DNA from: Bacillota bacterium
GTDB taxonomy: Bacteria > Bacillota > Clostridia > Christensenellales > UMGS416
Assembly: GCA_023428265.1 (NCBI GenBank)
Contig: JAEYYW010000116.1
Span: 1-58,711, forward strand
Reading direction: 5' to 3'
DNA: 58,711 nt
Every line of letters begins with the position of its first letter. Position 1 is the first letter of the stretch. Under the pieces are notes generated by a model. It was not told where the DNA came from. It saw only the letters and a program-made list of their open reading frames with translations, and searched no databases. This document shows, one piece after another, positions 1-7,717 of this stretch. Both the position numbers and the translations under genes were made by a program.

Positions 1-470
1 AGCACCGGGCCGGGGCGGCCCTGCCGCGCCACAACGAAGGCCTCACGCACGATCTGGGCGAGCTTTTTGATGTCGCGCACCTGGTAGTTGTGCTTGGTGA
101 TGGGCATGCTGACGCCCACAATGTCCACTTCCTGGAAGCTGTCGCGGCCAAGGAGACCTGTGGACACGTTGCCGGTGATCGCCACCAGCGGCGTGGAGTC
201 CATATAGGCGGTGGCTAGGCCGGTGATCAGGTTCGTGGCCCCGGGGCCGGATGTGGCGATCACCACGCCGGTGCGGCCGGTGCTGCGTGAATAGCCGTCA
301 GCAGCGTGGCAGGCCCCCTGCTCGTGGGCCGTGAGAATATGGCGGATCGTGCCATCGGTATACAGAGCGTCATAAAATGTGATGATCTGGCCGCCGGGGT
401 AGCCGAACACGACGTCCACGCCCTGCTCCTTGAGGCATTCGATGATGATCTGGGCTCCGGTTAACAACAT
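1..470 (-). CDS. ilvB: Acetolactate synthase large subunit, N-terminal part (cut by window edge)
   Basis: This is the catalytic subunit of acetohydroxyacid synthase, which condenses two pyruvates, or pyruvate and 2-oxobutyrate, at the first common step of valine, leucine and isoleucine synthesis. About 156 N-terminal residues are present and the frame is still open at base 1. The thiamine-diphosphate N-terminal domain is clear: FGYPGGQ at about residue 22, the catalytic glutamate in HEQGACHAADGYSR (Glu50), and TSGPGATNL. The ATG at 468-470 follows an AAAGGAG ribosome binding site. It is the last visible gene of the operon, more than 9 kb from its regulatory partner ilvN, whereas the two are usually adjacent. 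Confidence 0.95.
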   Translation of the reverse strand, partial: MLLTGAQIIIECLKEQGVDVVFGYPGGQIITFYDALYTDGTIRHILTAHEQGACHAADGYSRSTGRTGVVIATSGPGATNLITGLATAYMDSTPLVAITGNVSTGLLGRDSFQEVDIVGVSMPITKHNYQVRDIKKLAQIVREAFVVARQGRPGPV

Positions 471-493
471 CGTGGTTGGCTCCTTTCCAGTAA

Positions 494-694
494 ATATCCC
501 CCCTGTCGCCTGTGGGCGACATCCCCCCTTAGTCGCTGATGCTGCGCATCAGCTAAGGGAGGGTGAGGAGCGGTCCTCCCAGTATTATGCATAATCCGAT
601 GGAGTTGCCGTATCCCTTCCCTACCCTCCCTTAAGTCGGTGCGCTCAGCACCGACGGCTAAGGGGGGATGGCCCAGCAGGGCCAGGGGGGATAT
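494..694. repeat. Family A composite repeat, 201 bp, with 12-bp terminal inverted repeats
   Basis: The element begins ATATCCCCCCTG (494-505) and ends with its exact reverse complement (683-694). It consists of two inverted half-elements. Each half has a C6 or G6 tract, a short hairpin, a second tract and a second hairpin. Visible stems are GTCGCC/GGCGAC, GCTGATGC/GCATCAGC, GTCGGTGC/GCACCGAC and GGCCC/GGGCC. It fills most of the ilvD-ilvB gap (471-768) and is presumably co-transcribed. A second copy with the same plan lies at 7368-7565. It resembles a MITE in organisation, but no transposase is seen. Confidence 0.8.
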
Positions 695-712
695 CTTTTG
701 GTCAGAGGCTGA

Positions 713-738
713 GGGGGCGATTCATGAATCGCCCCTAC
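713..738. repeat. Family C palindromic repeat
   Basis: GGGGCGATTC and GAATCGCCCC form a near-perfect palindrome followed by TAC. The same GTAGGGGC...GCCCCTAC frame with different inner stems recurs at about 2527, 9343 (interrupted), 9668, 9704, 38866 (inside purL) and 53541. Confidence 0.7.
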
Positions 739-772
739 TACTGTCTACTGGCTACTGACTACTGACTACTAC
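735..772. repeat. Short tandem repeat of a 7-mer (CAGTAGT) at the ilvD 3' end
   Basis: On the minus strand the ilvD stop codon TAG runs directly into about four to five copies of CAGTAGT with slight variation. Equivalent arrays abut the 3' ends of nrdJ (21477-21510) and purL (40743-40783). Confidence 0.8.
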
Positions 773-2421
773 CTCAGCACCGCCCCATCGGATGCCGACG
801 ACACCATCCTGGCGTAGCGGGCCAGATAGCCCGTCGTGATGGAGGGCGGCTTGGGCTGCCAGGTGCAGCGGCGGTCGGCGAATTCTTCGTCAGACAGGCG
901 CACGGAGATGGCGCCTGCGGAAATGTCGATGTCGATGATGTCGCCCTCGCGGATCAGGCCGATGGGGCCTCCTGCCGCCGCTTCCGGCGACACATGGCCG
1001 ATGGCAGCACCACGGGTTGCGCCGGAGAAACGCCCGTCGGTGATCAGCGCCACATCGTGGTCATGGCCGGCGCCTGCCAGCGTGGAGGTGGGCATCAGCA
1101 TTTCGCGCATGCCGGGGCCGCCGGCTGGGCCCTCGTAGCGGATCACCACCACATCGCCCTTCTGGATCTTACCGGCCAGGATGGCCTCCACCGCCGCCTC
1201 TTCGCCGTCAAACACGCGGGCCGGGCCGGAGTGCTGCATCATTTCCGGCGCCACGGCGGACTTTTTCACCACGCCGCCCTCGGGAGCCAGGTTGCCCATC
1301 AGCACCTGGATGCCGCCGGTGGCGGACCAGGGGTTACTGAGCGGGCGCACAACAGTATCGTCCAGCACGGCACGGCCTTGCACGTTTTCCGCAACGGTCT
1401 TGCCGGTGGCGGTGATCAGATCGGTGTGGATGAGCCCGCCTTCGGCCAGCCGCGCCAGTACGGCCTGCACACCGCCGGCGGCGTCCAGATCCTCCATGTG
1501 GTGGCCACCGATGACCGGGCGCAGGTGGCACAGGTTGGGCGTCTTGGCGCTCACGGCGTCAATGGTCTTCAGATCCACCTTCACTCCAGCCTCGTGGGCC
1601 ACCGCCAGCAGGTGCAGCACAGAGTTGGTGCTGCAGCCCAGCGCCATGTCCACAGTCAAGGCGTTTTCAAATGCCTTTGGTGTCATGATGTCCTTGGGCC
1701 TGATGCCCTTTTCCAGCAGCTCCATCACCTGCATGCCGGCGTGCTTGGCCAGCATGATGCGCTCGGCATACACAGCAGGGATTGTGCCGTTGCCCGGCAG
1801 GCCCATGCCCAGCGCTTCGGTGAGGCAGTTCATGCTGTTTGCCGTGAACATGCCCGAGCAGGAACCGCAGCCGGGGCAGGCGGCCTGCTCCAGCGCCGCC
1901 AGCTCACCTTCGCTGATCTTGCCCACGGCGCAGGCCCCCACGCCCTCAAACACATCGGTGAGGTCCAGCCCCCTGCGGCCTGCCAGCATCGGCCCGCCGG
2001 AAACAAGCAGCGCCGGGATATTCACACGGGCGGCGGCCATCAGCATCGCCGGCACGATCTTGTCACAGTTGGGGATCAGCACCATCGCGTCAAAAGCATG
2101 GGCCATCGCCATCGCCTCGATGCTGTCAGCAATGAGCTCGCGGGAGGCAAGCGAATAATGCATGCCCTTGTGGCCCATCGCGATGCCGTCGCAGATGCCG
2201 ATGGCCGGGAACTTGATCGGTGTGCCGCCGGCCACGCGAACACCGGCAGCCACGGCGTCGGCGATCTTATCCAGGTTGATGTGGCCGGGCACGATCTCAT
2301 TGTGGGCGTGCACCACGGCAACCAACGGCCGAGCCATCTCCTCGTCGGTCATGCCGAGGGCGCGGAAGAGCGAGCGGTGCGGGGCACGGGTGATGCCTAG
2401 TTTCACGGAATCACTGCGCAT
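769..2421 (-). CDS. ilvD: Dihydroxy-acid dehydratase
   Basis: The enzyme dehydrates 2,3-dihydroxy-isovalerate and 2,3-dihydroxy-3-methylvalerate to the 2-oxo acids that precede valine/leucine and isoleucine. It is 550 residues, normal for the family. Fe-S cluster and active-site motifs are visible: ICDG near residue 77, NCDK with Cys119, and PGCGSCSGMF near residues 183-192. The early site reads NEIVPGH, a glycine where proteobacterial enzymes carry a cysteine, which I recall as common in Firmicutes homologues. It lies between leuB and ilvB, with repeat-filled gaps on both sides. The stop codon touches a 7-mer tandem repeat. Confidence 0.97.
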   Translation of the reverse strand: MRSDSVKLGITRAPHRSLFRALGMTDEEMARPLVAVVHAHNEIVPGHINLDKIADAVAAGVRVAGGTPIKFPAIGICDGIAMGHKGMHYSLASRELIADSIEAMAMAHAFDAMVLIPNCDKIVPAMLMAAARVNIPALLVSGGPMLAGRRGLDLTDVFEGVGACAVGKISEGELAALEQAACPGCGSCSGMFTANSMNCLTEALGMGLPGNGTIPAVYAERIMLAKHAGMQVMELLEKGIRPKDIMTPKAFENALTVDMALGCSTNSVLHLLAVAHEAGVKVDLKTIDAVSAKTPNLCHLRPVIGGHHMEDLDAAGGVQAVLARLAEGGLIHTDLITATGKTVAENVQGRAVLDDTVVRPLSNPWSATGGIQVLMGNLAPEGGVVKKSAVAPEMMQHSGPARVFDGEEAAVEAILAGKIQKGDVVVIRYEGPAGGPGMREMLMPTSTLAGAGHDHDVALITDGRFSGATRGAAIGHVSPEAAAGGPIGLIREGDIIDIDISAGAISVRLSDEEFADRRCTWQPKPPSITTGYLARYARMVSSASDGAVLR

Positions 2422-2450
2422 GGGATCAGACCTTTCTGAGTTCTATCATT

Positions 2451-2700
2451 ACTCCCCTCCCCCAATCCCATGGGGGAGGGGTTGGGGGTGAGGGTTAAGA
2501 GCGAGAGCAACAATCATGTTTATCACCGGGGCGGGTATGGAACCCTGCCCCTACCGGGAAGCCCTCCTGCCGCCACCTAATCAATCCCCCCTGTCGCTTG
2601 TGAGCGACATCCCCCCTTGAATTTTTGCCTTCGGCAAAAACAAAGGGGGTAGGAGCGTTCTCTCAAAGGTGGGTGCAGGGCGAAGCCCTGCAATAGCACC
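2451..2700. repeat. Repeat cluster in the leuB-ilvD gap
   Basis: The 350-base gap between ilvD and leuB holds no gene. It contains a long hairpin CCCCTCCCCC...GGGGGAGGGG (2455-2482), a family C copy (about 2527-2555), a family A half-element (about 2582-2665) with the GTCGCT/AGCGAC stem and the TTTTTGCC-TTC-GGCAAAAA hairpin module, and a small GCAGGGC/GCCCTGC hairpin (2674-2690). I saw no terminator U-run that would clearly end the operon. Confidence 0.65.
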
Positions 2701-2771
2701 CCCTCCCAACGGTTGACAAACAGAGATCTTCAGATTGACAGGGAGGGGGGCAGGGGGTGGGCAAAGATGCC

Positions 2772-3851
2772 TTAAGCCAACGAAATCGCTTCTACAACCA
2801 ACCGGCCCATCTCCTTCGTCCCAACCCGCTTCATCCCCTCGCTCAAGATGTCGCCGGTGCGGTAACCGGCGGCCAGCACGGCCTTCACGGCGGCTTCCAC
2901 CGCTTGGGCTTCCGCCTCCAGATGGAAGGTGTGCCGCAGCATCATCGCGGCGGAGAGGATCGTGGCGATGGGGTTGGCGCGGTCCTGCCCAGCAATGTCG
3001 GGGGCGGAGCCGTGCACCGGCTCATAGAGGCCGAAGCTGCCCTGCCCCAGGCTTGCCGACGGCAGCATGCCGATGGAGCCGGTGATGATCGAGGCAATGT
3101 CGGAGAGGATGTCACCAAAGGTGTTTTCGGTCACGATCACGTCAAACTGCCGGGGGCGCACCACCAGCTGCATGGCGGCGTTGTCCACATAAAGATGATC
3201 CACGGCCACATCGGGATAATCCTTGGCCACGCGCTCCACCGTCTTGCGCCACAGGCGGGAGGTCTCCAGGATGTTGGCCTTGTCCACGGAGGTTAAGCGG
3301 CCACTGCGGGCGCGGGCGGCCTCAAAACCCCGGCGGGCGATGCGCTCCACCTCAAAGTCTGAGTATACCATCGTGTCATAGGCGCTGTCGCCGGTGCTGG
3401 ACTCGGTGTGGCCCTTAGCCCCGAAGTAGAGCCCGCCGGTCAGTTCCCGCACCACCAGCACATCCAGCCCCCCGGCCACCAGGTCCGGCCGCAGCGGGCA
3501 GGCGGAGGCAAGCTCCGGGAAGAGGATCGCGGGCCGCAGGTTGGCGTAAAGGCCCAAGCCGGAGCGCAGGCCCAGCAGCGCCTTTTCCGGGCGCTGGTCG
3601 CCGGGCAGATTGTCCCACTTGGGGCCGCCCACCGCGCCCAACAGCACCGCGTCGGAATCGCGGCAGCTCTGGATCGTGTCTTCCGGCAGCGGGTGGCCGG
3701 TGGCGTCGATGGCGGCACCGCCCGCCAGCAGCGTGCGGAACTCAAAGCCATGGCCGTACTTGGCCCCGATGGCCTTCAACACATGGACGGCTTCCGACAC
3801 GACGTCGGGGCCGATGCCGTCGCCGGGCACCAGGGCAATGTGATAACTCAT
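2772..3851 (-). CDS. leuB: 3-isopropylmalate dehydrogenase
   Basis: The enzyme oxidises and decarboxylates 3-isopropylmalate to 2-oxoisocaproate with NAD in leucine synthesis. The 359-residue protein starts MSYHIALVPGDGIGPDVV, the usual nucleotide-binding start of the isocitrate/isopropylmalate dehydrogenase family. The conserved NTFGDILSDIAS metal/substrate segment and the YEPVHGSAPDIAGQ motif are present. Its ATG overlaps the leuD stop codon (ATGA), so translation is probably coupled to leuD. Confidence 0.97.
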   Translation of the reverse strand: MSYHIALVPGDGIGPDVVSEAVHVLKAIGAKYGHGFEFRTLLAGGAAIDATGHPLPEDTIQSCRDSDAVLLGAVGGPKWDNLPGDQRPEKALLGLRSGLGLYANLRPAILFPELASACPLRPDLVAGGLDVLVVRELTGGLYFGAKGHTESSTGDSAYDTMVYSDFEVERIARRGFEAARARSGRLTSVDKANILETSRLWRKTVERVAKDYPDVAVDHLYVDNAAMQLVVRPRQFDVIVTENTFGDILSDIASIITGSIGMLPSASLGQGSFGLYEPVHGSAPDIAGQDRANPIATILSAAMMLRHTFHLEAEAQAVEAAVKAVLAAGYRTGDILSEGMKRVGTKEMGRLVVEAISLA

Positions 3852-4351
3852 TGGTTTCCTCCATTGGCGCGGGCGGCGATGGAGCCCATCAGCCCACCGG
3901 ACTGTATGATGTTTTGCAGAAACTCGGGGAACGGCTCCGCCTGCCAGGACTTCCCGGCGGTCACATCGGTGATTTTACCGGTGTCAAAGTCCACCTCTAC
4001 GGTGTCGCCGGCGGCAATGCCCTCCACCGCTTCGGCGCACTCCAGAATCGGCAGGCCGATGTTGATGGCGTTGCGGAAGAAAATGCGGGCGAAGCTCTTG
4101 GCGATCACGCAGGACACGCCGGACGCCTTGATGGCGATGGGCGCATGCTCGCGGGAGGAGCCGCAGCCGAAGTTCTCACCGCCCACAATGATGTCGCCGG
4201 GCCGCACCGATGCGGCGAAGCTGCCGTCGATATCTTCCATGCAGTGGCTGGCCAGATGCTTGGGGTCGATGGAATTCAGATAGCGGGCCGGTATGATCAC
4301 GTCGGTGTCAACGTTGTCGCCGTATTTGAATACTTTGCCGTTGGCGTTCAT
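3848..4351 (-). CDS. leuD: 3-isopropylmalate dehydratase small subunit
   Basis: This is the small subunit of isopropylmalate isomerase, partner of LeuC. The open frame extends upstream without family similarity, so I place the start at the ATG 4349-4351 (MNANGKVFKYGDNVDTDV), giving 167 residues, normal for the family. The substrate-recognition loop GGENFGCGSSREHAP is intact. The AAGGAG ribosome binding site is formed by the edge of a family B repeat that fills the leuC-leuD gap. The stop overlaps the leuB start by four bases. Confidence 0.95.
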   Translation of the reverse strand: MNANGKVFKYGDNVDTDVIIPARYLNSIDPKHLASHCMEDIDGSFAASVRPGDIIVGGENFGCGSSREHAPIAIKASGVSCVIAKSFARIFFRNAINIGLPILECAEAVEGIAAGDTVEVDFDTGKITDVTAGKSWQAEPFPEFLQNIIQSGGLMGSIAARANGGNQ

Positions 4352-4353
4352 AA

Positions 4354-4485
4354 AACTCCTTCCGCCCCCTTCGGGGGCACCTCCCTCAAGGAGGGAGGCA
4401 AGTTCGTCACCGAATACTTTGAGAGGGGATTCCTTGTCCCCCTCGTTGAGGGGGATGTCGTTCCGGCAGGAACGACAGGGGGAGT
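4354..4485. repeat. Family B hairpin repeat between leuC and leuD
   Basis: The element starts AACTCCTTCC and ends GGGGGAGT. Inside are GCCCCC-TTCG-GGGGGC, CCTCCCTC-AAG-GAGGGAGG, a variable spacer of about 35 bases, CCCCCTC/GAGGGGG and a terminal stem GTCGTTCC-GGCA-GGAACGAC. The leuC stop codon TGA is directly fused to its end. Other copies lie at 7594, 10828, 26927 (partial) and 36557. The terminal stems differ between copies but always pair. Confidence 0.8.
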
Positions 4486-5744
4486 CAGAGCTCCTCCGGC
4501 CCGGCAATCCTGCCCAGCACTGCGCTGGCGGCGGCCACGGCGGGGTTGGCCAGATAGACCTCGGACTTGGGGTGGCCCATACGGCCCACGAAGTTGCGGT
4601 TGGTGGTGGCCACGGCCCGCTCGCCCTCGGCCAAGATCCCCATGTGGCCGCCCAGGCAGGGGCCGCAGGTGGGTGTGGAGACGGCGCAGCCGGAGGCAAT
4701 GAAGATGTCCATCAGCCCCTCGTGCACGGCGTCCAGCCAGATTTGCTGCGTGGCGGGAATGATAAGCGCCCGCACGGTGGGGGCCACCTTGCGGCCCTTC
4801 AGCACTTCGGCGGCGGCTTCGAGGTCGCTCAATCTGCCATTGGTGCAGGAGCCGATCACCACCTGGTCGATCGGCACATCACCGGCCAGCGAAACCGCCC
4901 GGGTGTTTTCCGGCAGGTGGGGGAATGCCACCGTGGGCGGGATTTCAGACAGGTCAATCTCATAAGTGGCGTCATAGTCGGCGCCGGGGTCGGCAGCAAA
5001 CTCCACCGATGGGCGCACGCCGCGGTCCTTCACATAGGCGCGGGTGGCGTCGTCCACGGGGAAGATGCCGTTTTTGGCGCCGGCCTCGATGGCCATGTTG
5101 GCCACGGTGAAGCGATCGTCCATCGTGAGATTGGCCACGCCGGGGCCGGTGAACTCCATGGATTTATACAGCGCGCCGTCCACGCCGATCATGCCGATGA
5201 TGTGCAGGATCAGGTCTTTGCCGCTCACCCAGCGCCGGAAGCTGCCGGTGAGGTGAAAGCGCAGCGCCGATGGCACCTTGAACCAGGCTTTGCCCGTCGC
5301 CATGCCGGCAGCCATGTCGGTGCTGCCCACGCCGGTGGAGAAAGCCCCCAGCGCGCCATAGGTGCAGGTGTGGCTGTCAGCGCCGATCACCACATCGCCG
5401 GGCACCACCAGCCCCTTCTCGGGCAGCAGCGCGTGCTCCACGCCCATCTGGCCCACCTCAAACCAGTTTTCAATGCCCTGCTCGTGGGCAAAGGTCCTGA
5501 GGCACTTGCACTGCTCGGCGGCCTTAATGTCTTTGTTGGGGGTGAAATGGTCCGGCACCAGCGCCACGCGGCTGCGGTCAAACACTGCCTTGGCGCCGGC
5601 TTTGTGAAATTCCTCGATGGCGATAGGAGCGGTGATGTCGTTGCCCAGAACCATGTCCAGCCGGCACTCCACAAACTGGCCCGGCTTCACACTGGCGAGC
5701 CCCGCATGGGCGGCCAGGATTTTTTGCGTCATCGTCATTGCCAT
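4485..5744 (-). CDS. leuC: 3-isopropylmalate dehydratase large subunit
   Basis: This is the catalytic [4Fe-4S] subunit of isopropylmalate isomerase, converting 2- to 3-isopropylmalate. The protein has 419 residues, matching the shorter type found in clostridia and archaea. Cluster ligands are visible in GSCTNGR and TCGPCLGGH, together with the DSHTCTYGALGAF motif. An AGGAGG site lies just before the ATG, and the start follows the cimA stop by one base. Confidence 0.97.
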   Translation of the reverse strand: MAMTMTQKILAAHAGLASVKPGQFVECRLDMVLGNDITAPIAIEEFHKAGAKAVFDRSRVALVPDHFTPNKDIKAAEQCKCLRTFAHEQGIENWFEVGQMGVEHALLPEKGLVVPGDVVIGADSHTCTYGALGAFSTGVGSTDMAAGMATGKAWFKVPSALRFHLTGSFRRWVSGKDLILHIIGMIGVDGALYKSMEFTGPGVANLTMDDRFTVANMAIEAGAKNGIFPVDDATRAYVKDRGVRPSVEFAADPGADYDATYEIDLSEIPPTVAFPHLPENTRAVSLAGDVPIDQVVIGSCTNGRLSDLEAAAEVLKGRKVAPTVRALIIPATQQIWLDAVHEGLMDIFIASGCAVSTPTCGPCLGGHMGILAEGERAVATTNRNFVGRMGHPKSEVYLANPAVAAASAVLGRIAGPEEL

Positions 5745-5745
5745 A

Positions 5746-7347
5746 TCAGGTTTCCTCCTGTTGCTGCGATTGCAGCAGCTTGTATTCCATGCTGTCCACC
5801 AAGGCCTGCATGCTGGCGTTGATCACGTTGGTGGACACGCCCACGGTGCTCCATTCCCGCTCGCCGTCGGTGGTCTCGATGATGACGCGCACGCGGGCGG
5901 CGGTGGCGGCGCGGGTGTCGAGCACGCGCACCTTGTAGTCGGTGAGGTGCACCGTGGAGAGCACCGGATAAAAGGTCTCCAGCGCCCGCCGCAGGGCCTG
6001 GTCCAACGCGTGTACCGGGCCGTCGCCCTCGCCGCCGGTCACCTGCTTGCGGCCCTCCACATCCACCTTCACGGTGCCGTAGGCCGAAAGGCCGGTCTCC
6101 CGATCCTCATCCTCACCAATGAACTTATAGTATTCCACTTTGAAAAACGGTTTGTAGGGGGCCAGATATTTGCGTGCCAGCACCTCGAAGGAGCCGTCGG
6201 CGCCCTCAAACTGGAACCCCTCGTGCTCCAGCTCCTTCAGGCGTTTGGTGAGCTCGGTGATGGCCGGCGCGTTGCGGTCGATGCCGGGGAACATTGCCTG
6301 CAGGCGGTTGGCCAGCGCGCTGCGGCCCGCCACCTCGGAAAGCAAAAAGGTGCGCTCGTTGCCCACGGCAGACGGGTTCATGTGCTCAAAGCTCTCCGGC
6401 GCTTTCATCACGCCGTCGATGTGCATGCCGCCCTTGTGGGCAAAGGCGTTGTGGCCCACATAGGGCAGCCGGTCATCCAGCGCTACATTGGCGATCTCGG
6501 CCACGGCCCTCGCGGTGTGGGTGAGCTGCTCCATGCTGGCCTGCGGCACGCAGGCGCATCCCAGCTTCAGCTGCAGCGTGGGGATGATGGCAGAAAGGTT
6601 TGCGTTGCCGCACCGCTCGCCGAAGCCCAAAAACGTGCCCTGCACCTGCACCGCCCCGGCCACCACCGCTGACACCGAATTGGCCACTGCCATGCCGATG
6701 TCGTCGTGGCAGTGGATGCCCACCATGCCCGGATAACGCCCGCCCACCTTGGCGGCAGCTTCGGCAACCTGCTGGGGCAGCTGGCCGCCGTTGGTGTCAC
6801 AGAGCACCAGCCGCCATGCCCCGCCGTCGTGGGCAGCCTGCAGCACGTTCATCGCGTAGTCGGGGTTGCAGCCGTGGCCGTCAAAGAAATGCTCGGCATC
6901 GAAGATCACCTGCCGGCCCTGGCGGCAGAAATAGTCCACCGTCTCAAAAATCAAATCAAGATTCTGGGAAAGCGACACACCCAGCACCCGCTCGGCGTGC
7001 AGGTCCCAAGCCTTGCCGAAGATCACGACCACTTCGGTTTCCGCGCCCAGCAGCGCCTGCACGGAGGGGTCGGCCTCCACGGCCATGCTCTTGTGGCGGG
7101 TGCTGCCGAAGGCGGCCAGCCTGGCCTGCTTGAGATTCAGTGTTTTGGCACGCTGAAAGAACTCCGCTTCCTTGGGGTTGCTGGTGGGGTTGCCGGCCTC
7201 AATAAGGCTGATGCCAAACTCATCCAGCACCCGGCACAGGCGCATCCGGTCTCCCACAGAGAAGGCAATGCCCCGGGCCTGCGCGCCGTCGCGCATGGTC
7301 GTATCCAGGATCTCGATTTTTCTACCACCGGTGGTGGGAATATCCAT
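5746..7347 (-). CDS. cimA: (R)-Citramalate synthase
   Basis: The protein belongs to the 2-isopropylmalate/homocitrate synthase (DRE-TIM) family and matches the citramalate synthase branch in length (533 residues) and sequence. It carries DTTMRDGAQARGIAFS at residues 15-30, the metal site HCHDDIG and GFGERCGNANL, followed by a C-terminal LeuA-type allosteric domain. It condenses pyruvate and acetyl-CoA to citramalate, which LeuC/LeuD/LeuB convert to 2-oxobutyrate for isoleucine, bypassing threonine dehydratase. The presence of both leuA and this paralogue in the operon supports that role. A diverged LeuA is the alternative, but the motif differences favour CimA. Confidence 0.9.
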   Translation of the reverse strand: MDIPTTGGRKIEILDTTMRDGAQARGIAFSVGDRMRLCRVLDEFGISLIEAGNPTSNPKEAEFFQRAKTLNLKQARLAAFGSTRHKSMAVEADPSVQALLGAETEVVVIFGKAWDLHAERVLGVSLSQNLDLIFETVDYFCRQGRQVIFDAEHFFDGHGCNPDYAMNVLQAAHDGGAWRLVLCDTNGGQLPQQVAEAAAKVGGRYPGMVGIHCHDDIGMAVANSVSAVVAGAVQVQGTFLGFGERCGNANLSAIIPTLQLKLGCACVPQASMEQLTHTARAVAEIANVALDDRLPYVGHNAFAHKGGMHIDGVMKAPESFEHMNPSAVGNERTFLLSEVAGRSALANRLQAMFPGIDRNAPAITELTKRLKELEHEGFQFEGADGSFEVLARKYLAPYKPFFKVEYYKFIGEDEDRETGLSAYGTVKVDVEGRKQVTGGEGDGPVHALDQALRRALETFYPVLSTVHLTDYKVRVLDTRAATAARVRVIIETTDGEREWSTVGVSTNVINASMQALVDSMEYKLLQSQQQEET

Positions 7348-7367
7348 GGGGCACCTCCTTTAACGAA

Positions 7368-7565
7368 ATCCCCCCTGTCGCCTGTTGGCGACATCCCCCC
7401 TTGAATTTTTGCCTTCGGCAAAAACAAGGGCGGGTAGGGAGTTGTGATTGGTCTATTCAAACATCATAATCTGAGAGGGCTTATTCCCTCCCTACCCTCC
7501 CTTAAGTCGGTGCGCTCAGCACCGACGGCTAAGGGGGGATGCCGCTGGCAAGCGACAGGGGGGAT
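7368..7565. repeat. Family A composite repeat, 198 bp, second full copy
   Basis: Terminal inverted repeats ATCCCCCCTG (7368-7377) and CAGGGGGGAT (7556-7565) enclose the same four-hairpin plan as the copy at 494-694. The GTCGGTGC/GCACCGAC module is identical in both. The TTTTTGCC-TTC-GGCAAAAA module and the outer GTCGCC/GGCGAC and GCCGCT/AGCGAC stems differ from the first copy. It lies between leuA and cimA. Confidence 0.8.
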
Positions 7566-7593
7566 ATGGGGGATTCGGGGCAGAGCCCCCTAG

Positions 7594-7717
7594 AACTCCC
7601 TCCGCCCCCTTCGGGGGCACCTCCCTCAAGAGGGAGGCAAGTTCGTCATCCATCGCATAGATAGAGTACTACTTGTCGCCCTCCTGAGGGGGATGTCGCG
7701 TAAGCGACAGGGGGAGT
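7594..7717. repeat. Family B hairpin repeat downstream of leuA
   Basis: It has the same plan as the copy at 4354-4485, with a shorter terminal stem GTCGC-GTAA-GCGAC. The leuA stop codon TGA is fused to its end. Together with the family A copy it fills the 369-base leuA-cimA gap. Confidence 0.8.

Noticed and set aside
494..694. Family A G-tracts as an intramolecular G-quadruplex
   Set aside because: Each half has only two G6 tracts on a strand, separated by stable hairpins; hairpin folding explains the pattern better.
735..772. CAGTAGT array as a CRISPR fragment
   Set aside because: The unit is 7 bases with no spacers, and no cas genes are present.
994..2400. 468-residue open frame on the plus strand opposite ilvD
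   Set aside because: It is histidine-, alanine- and glycine-rich antisense translation of a GC-rich gene, with no ribosome binding site and no family motif; ilvD on the other strand is certain.
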